Assembly (NCBI GenBank): GCA_963744115.1
Contig: CAVUSI010000003.1
Location: forward strand, 248,001 to 312,000
DNA from: Chersky-267 sp963744115
GTDB taxonomy: Bacteria; Chloroflexota; Limnocylindria; Limnocylindrales; CSP1-4
Direction: 5' to 3'
DNA: 64,000 nucleotides
The first letter of the stretch is position 1. Every line of letters begins with the position of its first letter. This document shows positions 1 to 8,504 of this stretch, one piece after another. The notes under the pieces are model-generated. The model was not told where the DNA came from. It did not search any database and saw nothing but the letters and a program-made list of their open reading frames with translations. The position numbers and the translations under genes are program-made.

Positions 1-248
1 CCGGCGCCATCAATGAGCAGGCTTCGTCGGCCACCGTGGACCTGGCCAAGCTCCAGGCGGCATTCGACAACATCTACGCGACGATGGACGAGATCGACTC
101 GTTCAAGGTCACTGCCCTCGACAACATGCAGAAGACCATCACCGCGCTGTCGACCGAGATCGCCAAGTCGCAGGCCTATCTCGACCGGGTGAAGGCATCC
201 GAATTGGGCGACTCCGGCTCGTCGACCAAGGGGCTGGAGCTGACATGA
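1..248 (+). CDS. telA: TelA-like toxic anion resistance protein, C-terminal end
   Basis: Only the last 81 codons are present; the frame is open from base 3, so the gene begins outside the window. The visible part is a charged amphipathic helix (AFDNIYATMDEIDSFK, then DNMQKTITALSTEI) that matches the end of the TelA/KlaA family, where a similar segment closes a long coiled-coil protein. TelA proteins are cytoplasmic or membrane-peripheral proteins linked to tellurite and cell-envelope stress, and they commonly sit next to XpaC-like genes, as here. The stop overlaps the next start by 4 nt (ATGA), so the two are translationally coupled. The family call rests on a short tail plus the XpaC neighbour. 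Confidence 0.7.
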   Translation, partial: GAINEQASSATVDLAKLQAAFDNIYATMDEIDSFKVTALDNMQKTITALSTEIAKSQAYLDRVKASELGDSGSSTKGLELT

Positions 249-1828
249 TCCGACGGCTTGTCCTGACGGTCGTCGCGGCGGCGCTGAGTGCGACGTCGCT
301 GGCCGCCTGCGGCAGCTCGTCCAGCACCGACCCGGCCGACCCGAACGTCCTGACGGTCATGGCAGGGTCCGAGATCAAGGACCTCGAACCTCTCCTACCC
401 GATCTCGAGAAGGCGACCGGGGTCAAGCTCCTCCTGTCGTATACCGGCACGCTCGAGGGCGCCGAGAGCATCGCCGGGGGCGCCGCCACCGATGCCGCCT
501 GGTTCAGCCACGGCAAGTACCTGTCGCTGCTGCCCGGGGCCGGCAGCCGGATCGTGGCCCAGGAGCGGATCATGCTCAGCCCGGTCGTGATGGGCGTGAA
601 GAAGAGCGTCGCCGACCGCTTCGGCTGGACGAACAACCCGAACGTGACCTGGAAAGACATCGAGGCGCGTTCGGCTGACGGCTCGCTCCGGTTCGCGATG
701 ACGAATCCGGCCGCGTCGAACAGCGGGCTCACCGCGCTCATCGGCGTCGCCTCCGCCCTGTCCGGCAGCTCGGACGCCATCGATGCCGGCCAGATCGACA
801 AGACCGCGCTGCGGGCGTTCTTCAAGGGTCAGGCGCTGACGGCCGGCAGCTCGGGCTTCCTGGCCGACGCCTACGTCCGCGAGCAGGACAGCCTGGACGG
901 GATGGTCAACTACGAGTCGATCCTGATGAGCCTGAACGCCGGCAACACCCTCCACGAGCCGCTGACCCTGATCTATCCCAAGGAGGGGATCGTCACGGCC
1001 GACTACCCGTTCATGCTCCTGAACGCGTCGAAGCGCGAGGCGTACGACAAGGTCACCACCTACCTGCGCAGCCCGGATGTCCAGAAGCGGATCATGACCG
1101 ACACCCTCCGCCGGCCGGCGGTCCCCGGCATCGCGCTCGATCCCCGCTTCGACAGCCGGACGCTCATCGAGCTGCCCTATCCGGCCCGCCTCGAGACGAT
1201 CGACGCCCTGATCACCAGCTATCTCGACGAGGTCCGGAAGCCGGCCTCTGCGATCTTCGTGCTCGATGTCTCGAGCTCGATGGACGGCGACCGGCTGGCC
1301 AACCTGAAGACCGCGATGAAGACGCTGACCGGGACGGATCCGAGCCTGACCGGCCGGTTCGCCCGCTTCCGCGCGCGCGAGGAGGTCACGATCGTCACCT
1401 TCGCCAGCTCCGTCCTGGACACCCGCGAGTTCACCATCGACGACACGAACCCGGACTCGCCCGACATGACCGCGATCCGCGACTACGTCGAGGGCCTGAG
1501 TACGTCCGACGGGACGGCGATCTACTCGGGCATCGAGGCAGCCTACGACGTCGTCCGAAGCAAGCAGGCCACGGATCCCGACCGGCTCTACTCGATCGTC
1601 CTGATGACCGACGGCGAGAATAATTCGGGGATCGACCCGGACACGTTCGCCGCCGACTACCGGGCGCTTCCGGACGCCACCCGCAACGTCCACGTGAACC
1701 CCGTCCTGTTCGGCGACGCGAGTCGCGACGCGATGGGTTCGCTCGCCACCTTGACCGGCGGCAAGCTGTTCGACGCGACGACGACCTCCCTGGCCTCGAT
1801 CTTCAAGCAGATCCGCGGCTATCAGTGA
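245..1828 (+). CDS. Lipoprotein with substrate-binding and von Willebrand A domains
   Basis: A 527-residue exported protein. Residues 1-22 form a lipoprotein signal peptide ending in the lipobox LAAC (Cys22), so it should be tethered to the outer face of the membrane. Residues about 35-310 resemble an extracellular solute-binding domain of the ModA/SBP_bac_11 kind. Residues about 335-527 are a VWA domain with a complete MIDAS metal site: Asp341, Ser343 and Ser345 (DVSSS), Thr424 (SDGT) and Asp456 (MTDGE). It starts inside the telA stop and ends in the TGATG overlap with the XpaC-like gene, so it is the second gene of a four-gene operon. A role as a ligand-sensing or scaffold lipoprotein at the envelope is inference. 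SBP-VWA fusions are known in Actinobacteria without a clear function. Confidence 0.85.
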   Translation: MIRRLVLTVVAAALSATSLAACGSSSSTDPADPNVLTVMAGSEIKDLEPLLPDLEKATGVKLLLSYTGTLEGAESIAGGAATDAAWFSHGKYLSLLPGAGSRIVAQERIMLSPVVMGVKKSVADRFGWTNNPNVTWKDIEARSADGSLRFAMTNPAASNSGLTALIGVASALSGSSDAIDAGQIDKTALRAFFKGQALTAGSSGFLADAYVREQDSLDGMVNYESILMSLNAGNTLHEPLTLIYPKEGIVTADYPFMLLNASKREAYDKVTTYLRSPDVQKRIMTDTLRRPAVPGIALDPRFDSRTLIELPYPARLETIDALITSYLDEVRKPASAIFVLDVSSSMDGDRLANLKTAMKTLTGTDPSLTGRFARFRAREEVTIVTFASSVLDTREFTIDDTNPDSPDMTAIRDYVEGLSTSDGTAIYSGIEAAYDVVRSKQATDPDRLYSIVLMTDGENNSGIDPDTFAADYRALPDATRNVHVNPVLFGDASRDAMGSLATLTGGKLFDATTTSLASIFKQIRGYQ

Positions 1829-2553
1829 TGCGCCGGCGCCTTGAGCTCTTCCTGGTCTCGCGCCGCAACATCGTCGGCTCCGTCCTCGCTCTGGCCGGGC
1901 TCGGCCTTCACTTCCTCGGGCTGTTCGCCGGGCTGACGTGGCTGCCGGTGGTCGTCGCCCTGTACCTCATCGGGGCGCTGCTCGTCCCGGCCGAGCGCGG
2001 CCTTGACCTGCGCCTCGATGCGACCCGCGACGCGGCGGAGGTGACCTCCAGCCTCGATCGGTTCCTGGCGGAGATCCGGGGCAAGGTCGCCGACGACCTG
2101 TACGCGAAGGCCGTCAGCATCCGGGGATCGATCGTGGCGACCGTCGCGACCGAAAACGGCAACGACACGACCGACCCCGGGGTCTACCTCATCCGCCAGA
2201 CCGCCCTGTCCTACCTGCCGGACGCCTTCGATACGTACCTTCGGATGCCTCGCGCGTTCGCTGAGCGACGCGCCGTGGCCGGCGGGCGCACCCCACACGA
2301 CGAGCTCCTCGACCAGCTCGACCTGATGGACCGCCGGCTGGCCGACGTCGCCGACGACATGGCCCGGCACGACTCGGACAAGCTTCTCGCCAACGGCCGC
2401 TTCCTGGCCGAGAAGTTCGGGCTGAGCTCGCTCGAGGTGGGAGCCGATGCGAGCGTCGCAGCCGTCGCCGCGCCCGTCCCCGCGCCGGCGACCGACGTGG
2501 CAGTGGCCGCGTCGGACCCGGCCGCCGAACAGGAACGGGAGCGCGTCCACTGA
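1828..2553 (+). CDS. XpaC-like membrane protein
   Basis: A 241-residue protein with two adjacent transmembrane segments near the N terminus (about residues 11-32 and 35-51), followed by a cytoplasmic helical domain and an Ala/Pro-rich tail. Order and spacing match the XpaC (5-bromo-4-chloroindolyl phosphate hydrolysis protein) family, which partners TelA in tellurite/envelope-stress operons. ATG 1828 overlaps the stop of the upstream gene (TGATG); an in-frame GTG at 1825 is the alternative. Its own stop overlaps the ATG of the Clp-like gene in the same TGATG manner. The family assignment is based on topology and the telA context, since sequence conservation in this family is low. Confidence 0.65.
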   Translation: MRRRLELFLVSRRNIVGSVLALAGLGLHFLGLFAGLTWLPVVVALYLIGALLVPAERGLDLRLDATRDAAEVTSSLDRFLAEIRGKVADDLYAKAVSIRGSIVATVATENGNDTTDPGVYLIRQTALSYLPDAFDTYLRMPRAFAERRAVAGGRTPHDELLDQLDLMDRRLADVADDMARHDSDKLLANGRFLAEKFGLSSLEVGADASVAAVAAPVPAPATDVAVAASDPAAEQERERVH

Positions 2554-5319
2554 TGGCCGGCGACGCCGACCCGCCGCCGGCGGGATTGGAGCTTGCCTTC
2601 GACTGGCTCCAGCGGAACATCGACGACCTCGCGGCGACCACCCGACGGACCCAGGCCCTCGCGACCGGCCCGGCCCTCCCGGTCGGCGGGTCGCCCGCGA
2701 CGGGAGCGGACCGCCCCGCCGAGGGGAGCCCCGCAGCCCCGGCCGGTCCCGTGACCCCTGCCGTCAGCCCGGCCGAGCCGGCCTCCGACCGGCGAACCCC
2801 GGCGGGACCCCCGGTCGCCGCCACGCGGTGCGAAGCCCACCCCGCTCCTCGACAGCATCGGCCGCGACCTCACCAGGCTCGCGGCCGAGGGGTCGCTCGC
2901 GCCGGTTCTCGGCCGCGAGGAGGAGACGGAATGGATGATCGAGGTCCTCCTCCGGACCGCGAAACGGAACCCCGTTCTGCTCGGGCCCGCCGGCGTGGGC
3001 AAGACCGCGATCGTCGAGGGGCTCGCCCAGCGGATCGTCGCGGGCAAGGTCCCGGAGCCGCTCCGGGGCTGCCGGATCATCGAGATCCCACTGTCGTCGA
3101 TCACGGCGGGGACCCAGTACCGGGGTCAGCTCGAGGAGCGGATGGCTCAGCTGGTGGCCGAGGCCAGCCAACCGTCGATCATCCTGTTCTTCGACGAGAT
3201 CCACCTGCTCGCGGGTGCCGGCCGGACCGAGGGGTCGATGGGCGCCGACCAGGTCCTCAAGCCGGCCCTGGCTCGGGGCGATCTGGCGGTGATCGGAGCG
3301 ACGACGCCCGAAGAGTACCGGGCGACGATCGCTCTCGACGAGGCCCTCGCCCGCCGCTTTACCACGGTGAACGTGCCGGAACTCGACCGGGCAGCGACCC
3401 GCCCGATCCTGGCCGGTGTGCGGGACACCCTCGCCCGGAGCCGTGGGGTCAGGGTGTCCGACGCCGCCCTGGACGTGCTCCTCGACTTCGCCGACCGCGA
3501 GATCGCCAACCGGCGCTTCCCCGACAAGGCCATCGACCTGCTCCAGCAGACGGTGGCGAAGGCGATCGTCGACGACCGGAAGCACGTCGACCGGGACGAC
3601 GCCATCGCCACGACCGTCTCGTGGTCGAAACGCGCGTCCTCTACCCCGACACTCGATCGGTTCGGTCGCAACCTCGTCGAACTGGCCCGGGCCGGCAAGC
3701 TCGGCCCGATCGTGGGCCGCGAGCGCGAGATCGACTCGATCATCGAGGTCCTCTTGCGCCGGACCAAGCGCAACCCGATCCTGCTCGGACCGGCCGGCTC
3801 GGGCAAGACGGCGATCGTCGAAGGGCTCGCCCTGCGGATCGCCGCCGGTACCGTGCCTCCGGCGCTCCGCGACGTCCACCTCTTCGACGTCCCGCTTCTC
3901 GCCCTGGCGGCCGGGATCCAGGCCGAGCCCGACATTCTGGGCGAACTCCTGCAGGAAGTCCGCCACCCGTCGGTCGTCGTGTTCTTCGACGAGATCCACC
4001 TGCTCGTCTCGCCCCGGGTACGGGAGCTCGCCGAATCGCTCAAGCCGGCCCTTGCGCGTGGCGAGATCGCGTGCATCGGGGCGACCACCGGCGAGGAGTA
4101 CCAGGCGTACCTGGAATCCGAAACGGCTCTGGCCCGGCGGTTCACGACGATCGCGATCGAGCCGCTGGACCGCGCTGCGAGCCACGCGGTGCTGGTGGCC
4201 GTACGCGACAGTCTGGCGAAGGTGCGGGGGGTCCTGGTCGACGACGATGCCCTCGACGAGCTCATCGCGCTCGCTGACCAGTACCTGCCCAATCGCACCT
4301 TCCCGGACAAGGGCGTCGACCTCATCGAGCAGTCGGTCGCCTACGCCATCACCCACGACCGGACGCGAGTCGACGTGGCGACGGCCAGGGAAGCCGTGGC
4401 CGCAATGACCGGGATGCCGCTCGACCCGACCGGCCCGCTGGCCGCGCTCGCGGCCGAACTCGACGAACGCGCCATCCTCGAACCGTCGGCACGCCGGGCG
4501 CTGCTCGAGCGGCTGTCGGTGTCGATGCACGGCTACGACGCCCGTCGCGAGCGGCCCGACGGGGTGATCCTCCTGTGCGACGGGTCGGCCGCCGCGGCCG
4601 ATGCCCTGGCCGACGCCGTCGCTCGACTGCTCTTTGGGCGCGAGAACGCCCGAATCGACATCGACCTTGGTGGGCTGACCCAGGACCACTCGATCTCGTC
4701 GTTGCTCGGGTCGGCGCCGGGACTCGTGGACTCCGACCGTCCACTCCCGCTGCACGGGCTGCGCCAGTCGCCCTGGCAGGTCCTCCTGCTGCGTGGGATC
4801 GACGCCTGCTCGGTGAGTGTCCGGAGCACGATCGCGGCCGCCCTGGCCACGGGTTCGTTCACCGACGCGATGGGCCGGGGGATCCCGCTCGGGGCGACGG
4901 TGGTGGTCCTGACCGCGCCCGAGGTCGCCACCGGCTCCGATACGCCCGACGCGGTCCTCCTCGCTGCTCGCCTCGGCCCGGCGCTGCTGGAGGCGTGCGA
5001 CGTGGTGACCGGCGCGGGGACACGGGTCGATGACTCCGTCCGTGGGGCGTGGGTCGGCCGCGAGCTCCTCGATCCGTTGGCCGCCCGGCTCGCCAGGCGA
5101 GGCTTCAGCACGACGTTCGACCCGGACTTCGTGGCCTGGCTCGGCGCCCGGCTGCCGAACGACGGGACGCGGCCCGAGGAGTTCCTCGACCGGAGCGTCA
5201 CGCCGGCGATCGTCGCCGGCCTGCCGGCGGTCGCCGGCCCGATCGCGATCGGCCTTCGCGACGATCGGCCGGTCGTCCGGTCGATCGCGGCCACCGGCCT
5301 CAGCCACTCGGCCACGTAG
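2553..5319 (+). CDS. Clp-like ATPase with two D1 modules and a degenerate D2 (frame-broken)
   Basis: Reconstructed length is about 921 residues. The first ~85 codons (MAGDADPPP, then a Pro/Ala-rich linker) are in one frame. The conserved ClpA/ClpB lead-in TPLLDSIGRDLTRLAAEGSL and everything after it are in the next frame, so a single extra base lies between 2755 and 2880, possibly in the C5 run at 2808-2812. Module 1 has Walker A GPAGVGKT (about 2983) and Walker B FFDEIH. Module 2 repeats the lead-in (TPTLDRFGRNLVELARAGKL), with GPAGSGKT (about 3787) and FFDEIH. Both have the ALARRF arginine-finger region. Module 3 (about 4550-5100) follows the ClpB D2 plan, but Walker A reads CDGSAAAADAL and Walker B LLLRGIDAC, so it should not bind ATP normally. 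No ClpN repeats and no M-domain are seen. It is the last gene of the TelA/VWA/XpaC operon. Start ATG 2553 overlaps the previous stop. Confidence 0.8.
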
Positions 5320-5551
5320 CGGTCACTCCGGGGCGACAGCGACGATCCGGTTCGACGTGCTTGTCGTGCTGCAGTGTTGGACCCGAGCGTGCGACCGGCG
5401 ACTCCCGAAGCGGCTGCCTCGTGACAGGTGACGGGTCCGGCCACCGACCGGTGGTGCGTCGGCGCGCCGTTCACACCGGCCGAGGATCCGGAACCAGCAT
5501 GTCGCCATCGACAAGGCCCCGACGGCCTTGAGATATCAGGGGGGAACCACG

Positions 5552-5878
5552 ATGAACACGACGCTGAGGACGACACTCCGGCTCAGCCCGATCGGCCTGA
5601 TCGCGAGCACGATCCTGGTCGTCGGGTGCGTCGCACCGGCCGGAGCCGGAGCGAATGCCGCCCCGGCGGCCGGCACGACCGAGGCCAGTACGGCCGCGTC
5701 CGAACAGAGCTTCGATCAGTGGGGCCACGTCGGTCACGTCACGCCCGAGCTCACGACCGATCAGTGGGGGCACGTGGTCTACAAGGCATCCGGGCAGACC
5801 GTCGACCAGTGGGGCCACATCGGCCACAAGACGCCCGAGCTGGTCATGGATCAGTGGGGTCACATCTCGGAGCGCTGA
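5552..5878 (+). CDS. Small lipoprotein with four DQWGH repeats
   Basis: A 108-residue protein. ATG 5552 has a strong ribosome-binding site (AGGGGGG, 5538-5544); a TTG at 5528 is less likely. An N-terminal hydrophobic segment ends in VVGC, a probable lipobox, so the mature protein should be an exported lipoprotein. After a short Ala/Thr linker come four copies of DQWGH[VI] spaced exactly 15 residues apart; copies 1 and 3 share GH-x-TPEL. The regular Trp/His spacing suggests metal, heme or surface binding, but this is inference and I recognise no family. A 232-nt gap with no clear promoter separates it from the Clp-like gene. It is followed by a good intrinsic terminator. Confidence 0.75.
   Translation: MNTTLRTTLRLSPIGLIASTILVVGCVAPAGAGANAAPAAGTTEASTAASEQSFDQWGHVGHVTPELTTDQWGHVVYKASGQTVDQWGHIGHKTPELVMDQWGHISER
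5714..5863 (+). repeat. Four in-frame 45-bp repeats (DQWGH)
   Basis: The sequence GATCAGTGGGG or GACCAGTGGGG recurs at 5714, 5759, 5804 and 5849, exactly 45 bp apart. Each copy encodes D-Q-W-G-H followed by ten variable residues. Copies 1 and 3 are the most alike (GHVTPEL and GHKTPEL), which suggests duplication of a 30-residue pair. The fourth copy is cut short by the stop codon. Confidence 0.9.
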
Positions 5879-5920
5879 CCCGCGGCGACGGGGTCGCGCC
5901 GATCGCATCTCCAACGAAGA

Positions 5921-5958
5921 CGAGCCTCTCCGGCACCGCCCGGAGGGGCTCGCTGTTT
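5921..5958 (+). terminator. Intrinsic terminator after the WGH lipoprotein
   Basis: Arms CGAGCCTCTCCGG (5921-5933) and CCGGAGGGGCTCG (5940-5952) pair over 13 positions with one G-U pair and a 6-nt loop, followed by CTGTTT. It lies 43 nt after the stop of the small lipoprotein. Confidence 0.7.
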
Positions 5959-6017
5959 GGCGTTAGGTTCGAATCCCACCGCTCGAGCCACTCGCCCCAT
6001 CGCTACGCTTGGTTCCC

Positions 6018-6621
6018 ATGAGCGGCATTCTCTCCTGGGTGGCGAGTTCTGGTGTCGTGCAGGGCGTGATCATCGGTGCCACCCTGGCGTTCCTGACGAC
6101 GATCCTGATGCTGGACTCGGTGGCGAAGGCGGAGACGACGACCGTCAACGGTTGGAGTTCGATCCGCAGGGCCGGTCAGCCCGGCAACGGACTGTTGGTG
6201 CGGGCCGCATCGCAGAAGGCCCTGCCGGTCGTCAACGTGTTCGAAGAGGCCGCGTACTGGACGACGAGCGTGGACAGCGCAGGGAAGAAGCTCAGTGGCG
6301 AGCACGCGTACCGGCTGCACTTCCCGCCGGGGCATCTCCCGCCGAATGACGCCTTCTGGTCGCTCACTGCGACGGACACCATCGGGTACATGGTGAGCAG
6401 TCCGACCGGTCGGTCAAGCGTGGATGATCATTCGGGTCTCGTGACGAACCCGGATGGTTCGGTCGACATCCTGCTCCAGTCGCAGGCGCCGAGCGGGCAG
6501 AGCGCAGAACTGGCTGCCGACACCGACCGGCAGATTCAAGCTGATGCTCCGCGCCTACCTGCCCGGCACGGCCATCCTGGACGGCAGCTACGACGTGCCG
6601 CCGATCGTCAGGGTCTCGTGA
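6018..6621 (+). CDS. DUF1214 protein (single frame break)
   Basis: Reconstructed as 200 residues. An N-terminal membrane segment (about residues 11-33) is followed by the DUF1214 core, with AYRLHFPPGHLPPNDAFWSL and, in the next frame, the family's closing motif NWLPTPTG...LMLRAYLPG...LDGSYDVPP. The frame changes near the GGG at 6495-6497; dropping one G restores a continuous protein. ATG 6018 has no ribosome-binding site but TACGCT lies 8 nt upstream, so a leaderless mRNA is possible. It is followed 1 nt later by a DUF1254 gene; the two domains are often fused or adjacent. Their biochemical function is not known. Confidence 0.75.
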
Positions 6622-6622
6622 C

Positions 6623-7285
6623 GTGAATCGCCTGATCCTGCGTTACGGCTACCCCATCACCGCGGTCATCCTGCTGATCTTCGCCTGGGTCGTCGCCCAG
6701 CGGCTCGCTCGCGGCGTGGAGGCGATCATCCCGCTCGCGGTGGCGGCCGTGGTCGTGTGGCTGCTCGGGACGTTCGTCTTCGTCTACTTCTGGCCGCGGA
6801 TCACGGTCGGCGGGTTCAAGCGCGCGATCGTCAGACGCGGGTTCGGCGGCGGCCCGATCCCCATCAACACCCTGTACGCCGTGCCAGACCGATCCTCCGA
6901 GTCCGCTTCGAGCGGCAGCCTGATGGCGGTCGGTACCGACGATCTCGTCTACGTCGGCGGCTGGCTCGACCTGGGGCCGGGCCGCGAGTGCTGCATGTGC
7001 CCGAGATGGCGGGACGGTACTACAGCGTGCAGTTCACCGACCCGACCAGCGGCGCCAACGTTGCCTATGTCGGCAAGCGGACCACCGGGACCGACGCCGG
7101 TGACTTCCTCCTCTGCGAGCGGAAGTGGACTGGGAGCGTGCCAGGGGGGATGACCCGGATCGACGATGCCGCATCGTTCCGCCCTTGTCATCGGCCGGGT
7201 GTTCGCCGCCGATGACGACGACCGGCACGTCGCCTATGCGCTCGCGAAGCAGATCCAGCTCACACCGCTCGACAACCAGCCGTGA
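6623..7285 (+). CDS. DUF1254 membrane protein (two frame breaks)
   Basis: Reconstructed as 220 residues. Two N-terminal membrane helices (about residues 10-30 and 35-55) are followed by the DUF1254 core NTLYAV, then DLGPGPRVLHVPEMAGRYYS and YVGKRTTGTDAGDFLL, and it ends ALVIGRVFAADDDD...LAKQIQLTPLD. The first break is a missing G in the GGG at 6979-6981. The second is an extra C at 7179-7180. The two shifts cancel, so the end returns to the starting frame. GTG 6623 lies just after the DUF1214 stop. The stop at 7283-7285 abuts the alcohol dehydrogenase. The three genes 6018-8277 look like one unit. Confidence 0.7.
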
Positions 7286-7296
7286 ACGCGGTTTCG

Positions 7297-8277
7297 ATGA
7301 AGGCGATCGTGTGCACGGACTACGGACCACCCGATGTCCTTCGACTCAGAGACGTGCCGAAACCCGTTCCGAAGGACAACGAAGTGCTCGTTCGGATCCG
7401 CGCCACGACGGTCAGCGCGGCCGATTGCGAGCTGCGGAGATTCGACTTCGCCCCCTGGATCTGGGTGCCCATCCGGCTGGCGTTCGGCATCCGCAGACCA
7501 CGACGACCCGTGCTCGGGCAGGAGCTTGCCGGTGACGTTGAATCGGTAGGCAAAGATGTCAGGTCGCTCAGCAAGGGCGACCGGGTCTTCGCGGCGACGG
7601 GCATCGGGCTGGGAGCCTACGCGGAGTACATCCGCCTGCGCGAGAACCCCCAGACCGGGGCGATCGCGACGATGCCGGCGAACCTGAGCTACGAGGAGGC
7701 CGCGGTCGTGCCATACGGGGGAGGCGAGGCTTTGCAGTTCCTGCGGAAGGCGAACGTCCGGGGCGGACAGCGGGTCCTGGTCAACGGAGCGGGAGGGAGC
7801 TTCGGCACGTTCGCGGTCCAGCTCGCGAAGGACCTCGGGGCTCACGTGACCGCGGTGGACAGCGCGCCGAAGCTGGAGATGCTGCGCTCGATCGGTGCAG
7901 ATCGCGTCATCGACTACGCCCAGGAGGACTTCACCGACGGCCCAGAGACCTACGACGTCATCTTCGACGTGGTCCGCAACACACCGTCTGGTCGCATGGT
8001 GAGGTTGCTGACCGAGAACGGATGGCTCCTCATGGCCAATCCGGGCTTCTTGCAGATCGTTCGCGCCAGATGGGCGTCGAGGGGGAGCAAGAAGCGGGTG
8101 TCGTTCGCGGCATCGGGGCCAACGAGCGAGGACCTGGCCCACCTGCGAGGCCTGGTCGAAGCGGGACGGCTGCACCCGGTCATCGACCGGCGCTTCCCGC
8201 TCGAGCAGATGGTCGAGGCTCACAGGTACGCCGAGACCGGCCAGAAGTTGGGGAACGTCGTTGTCGTCGTCGCATAG
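7297..8277 (+). CDS. NAD(P)-dependent alcohol dehydrogenase / quinone-oxidoreductase-like
   Basis: A 326-residue medium-chain dehydrogenase. The N-terminal GroES-like fold starts MKAIVCTDYGPPDVL, and GQELAGDVESVGKDV is typical of the family. The Rossmann glycine motif is NGAGGSFGTFAVQLAK (about residues 158-173), and the end is LVEAGRLHPVIDRRFPL...GKLGNVVVVV-like. The structural-zinc cysteine cluster is absent, as in quinone oxidoreductases. ATG 7297 gives the usual family start; a GTG at 7282 that overlaps the DUF1254 stop is the alternative. The substrate cannot be told from sequence. A decayed fragment of a second member lies at 9975-10157. Confidence 0.85.
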   Translation: MKAIVCTDYGPPDVLRLRDVPKPVPKDNEVLVRIRATTVSAADCELRRFDFAPWIWVPIRLAFGIRRPRRPVLGQELAGDVESVGKDVRSLSKGDRVFAATGIGLGAYAEYIRLRENPQTGAIATMPANLSYEEAAVVPYGGGEALQFLRKANVRGGQRVLVNGAGGSFGTFAVQLAKDLGAHVTAVDSAPKLEMLRSIGADRVIDYAQEDFTDGPETYDVIFDVVRNTPSGRMVRLLTENGWLLMANPGFLQIVRARWASRGSKKRVSFAASGPTSEDLAHLRGLVEAGRLHPVIDRRFPLEQMVEAHRYAETGQKLGNVVVVVA

Positions 8278-8343
8278 TCGCGGCCGCGATCGCAGCCTCG
8301 CCGCGGACCAACAGCCCGCCGAGACCGACTGGCCAGGGGGAGA

Positions 8344-8359
8344 TGGCGCGCCCGGAGGG
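8344..8359 (+). repeat. 16-bp copy of the tRNA-Arg 3' end
   Basis: TGGCGCGCCCGGAGGG is identical to 10961-10976, which is the 3' acceptor stem with CCA of the tRNA-Arg gene read on the plus strand, and to 10183-10198. It lies 66 nt after the dehydrogenase stop. Here it can also form a GGCGCG/CGCGCC hairpin (8345-8372). Either an integration scar or a repeat used as a hairpin. Confidence 0.6.
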
Positions 8360-8504
8360 TGTTGCACGCGCCATAACAACCTACCGGCGAAGATCGGCCC
8401 ACCCAGCGAGTAACACGACCGCACCAGCGGGCGTCAAATTTCAGGACGTACAGACGATGGGCCTTTGGCGCCCGGAGGCCCTCATCGGGTCCAGGGAGCG
8501 GACA

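Noticed and set aside
2764..5307. An 847-codon open frame opposite the Clp-like gene
   Set aside because: It has biased Arg/Asp/Gly composition and no motif, and mirrors the coding strand of a recognisable ATPase.
2935..5319. Separate Clp gene starting at ATG 2935
   Set aside because: That ATG lies inside the first AAA module and would remove the conserved lead-in and part of the fold, so a frame break is the better reading.
8022..8504. Upstream extension of the 8505 lipoprotein frame
   Set aside because: It overlaps the dehydrogenase gene, would bury the signal peptide, and the TTG at 8505 has a good ribosome-binding site.
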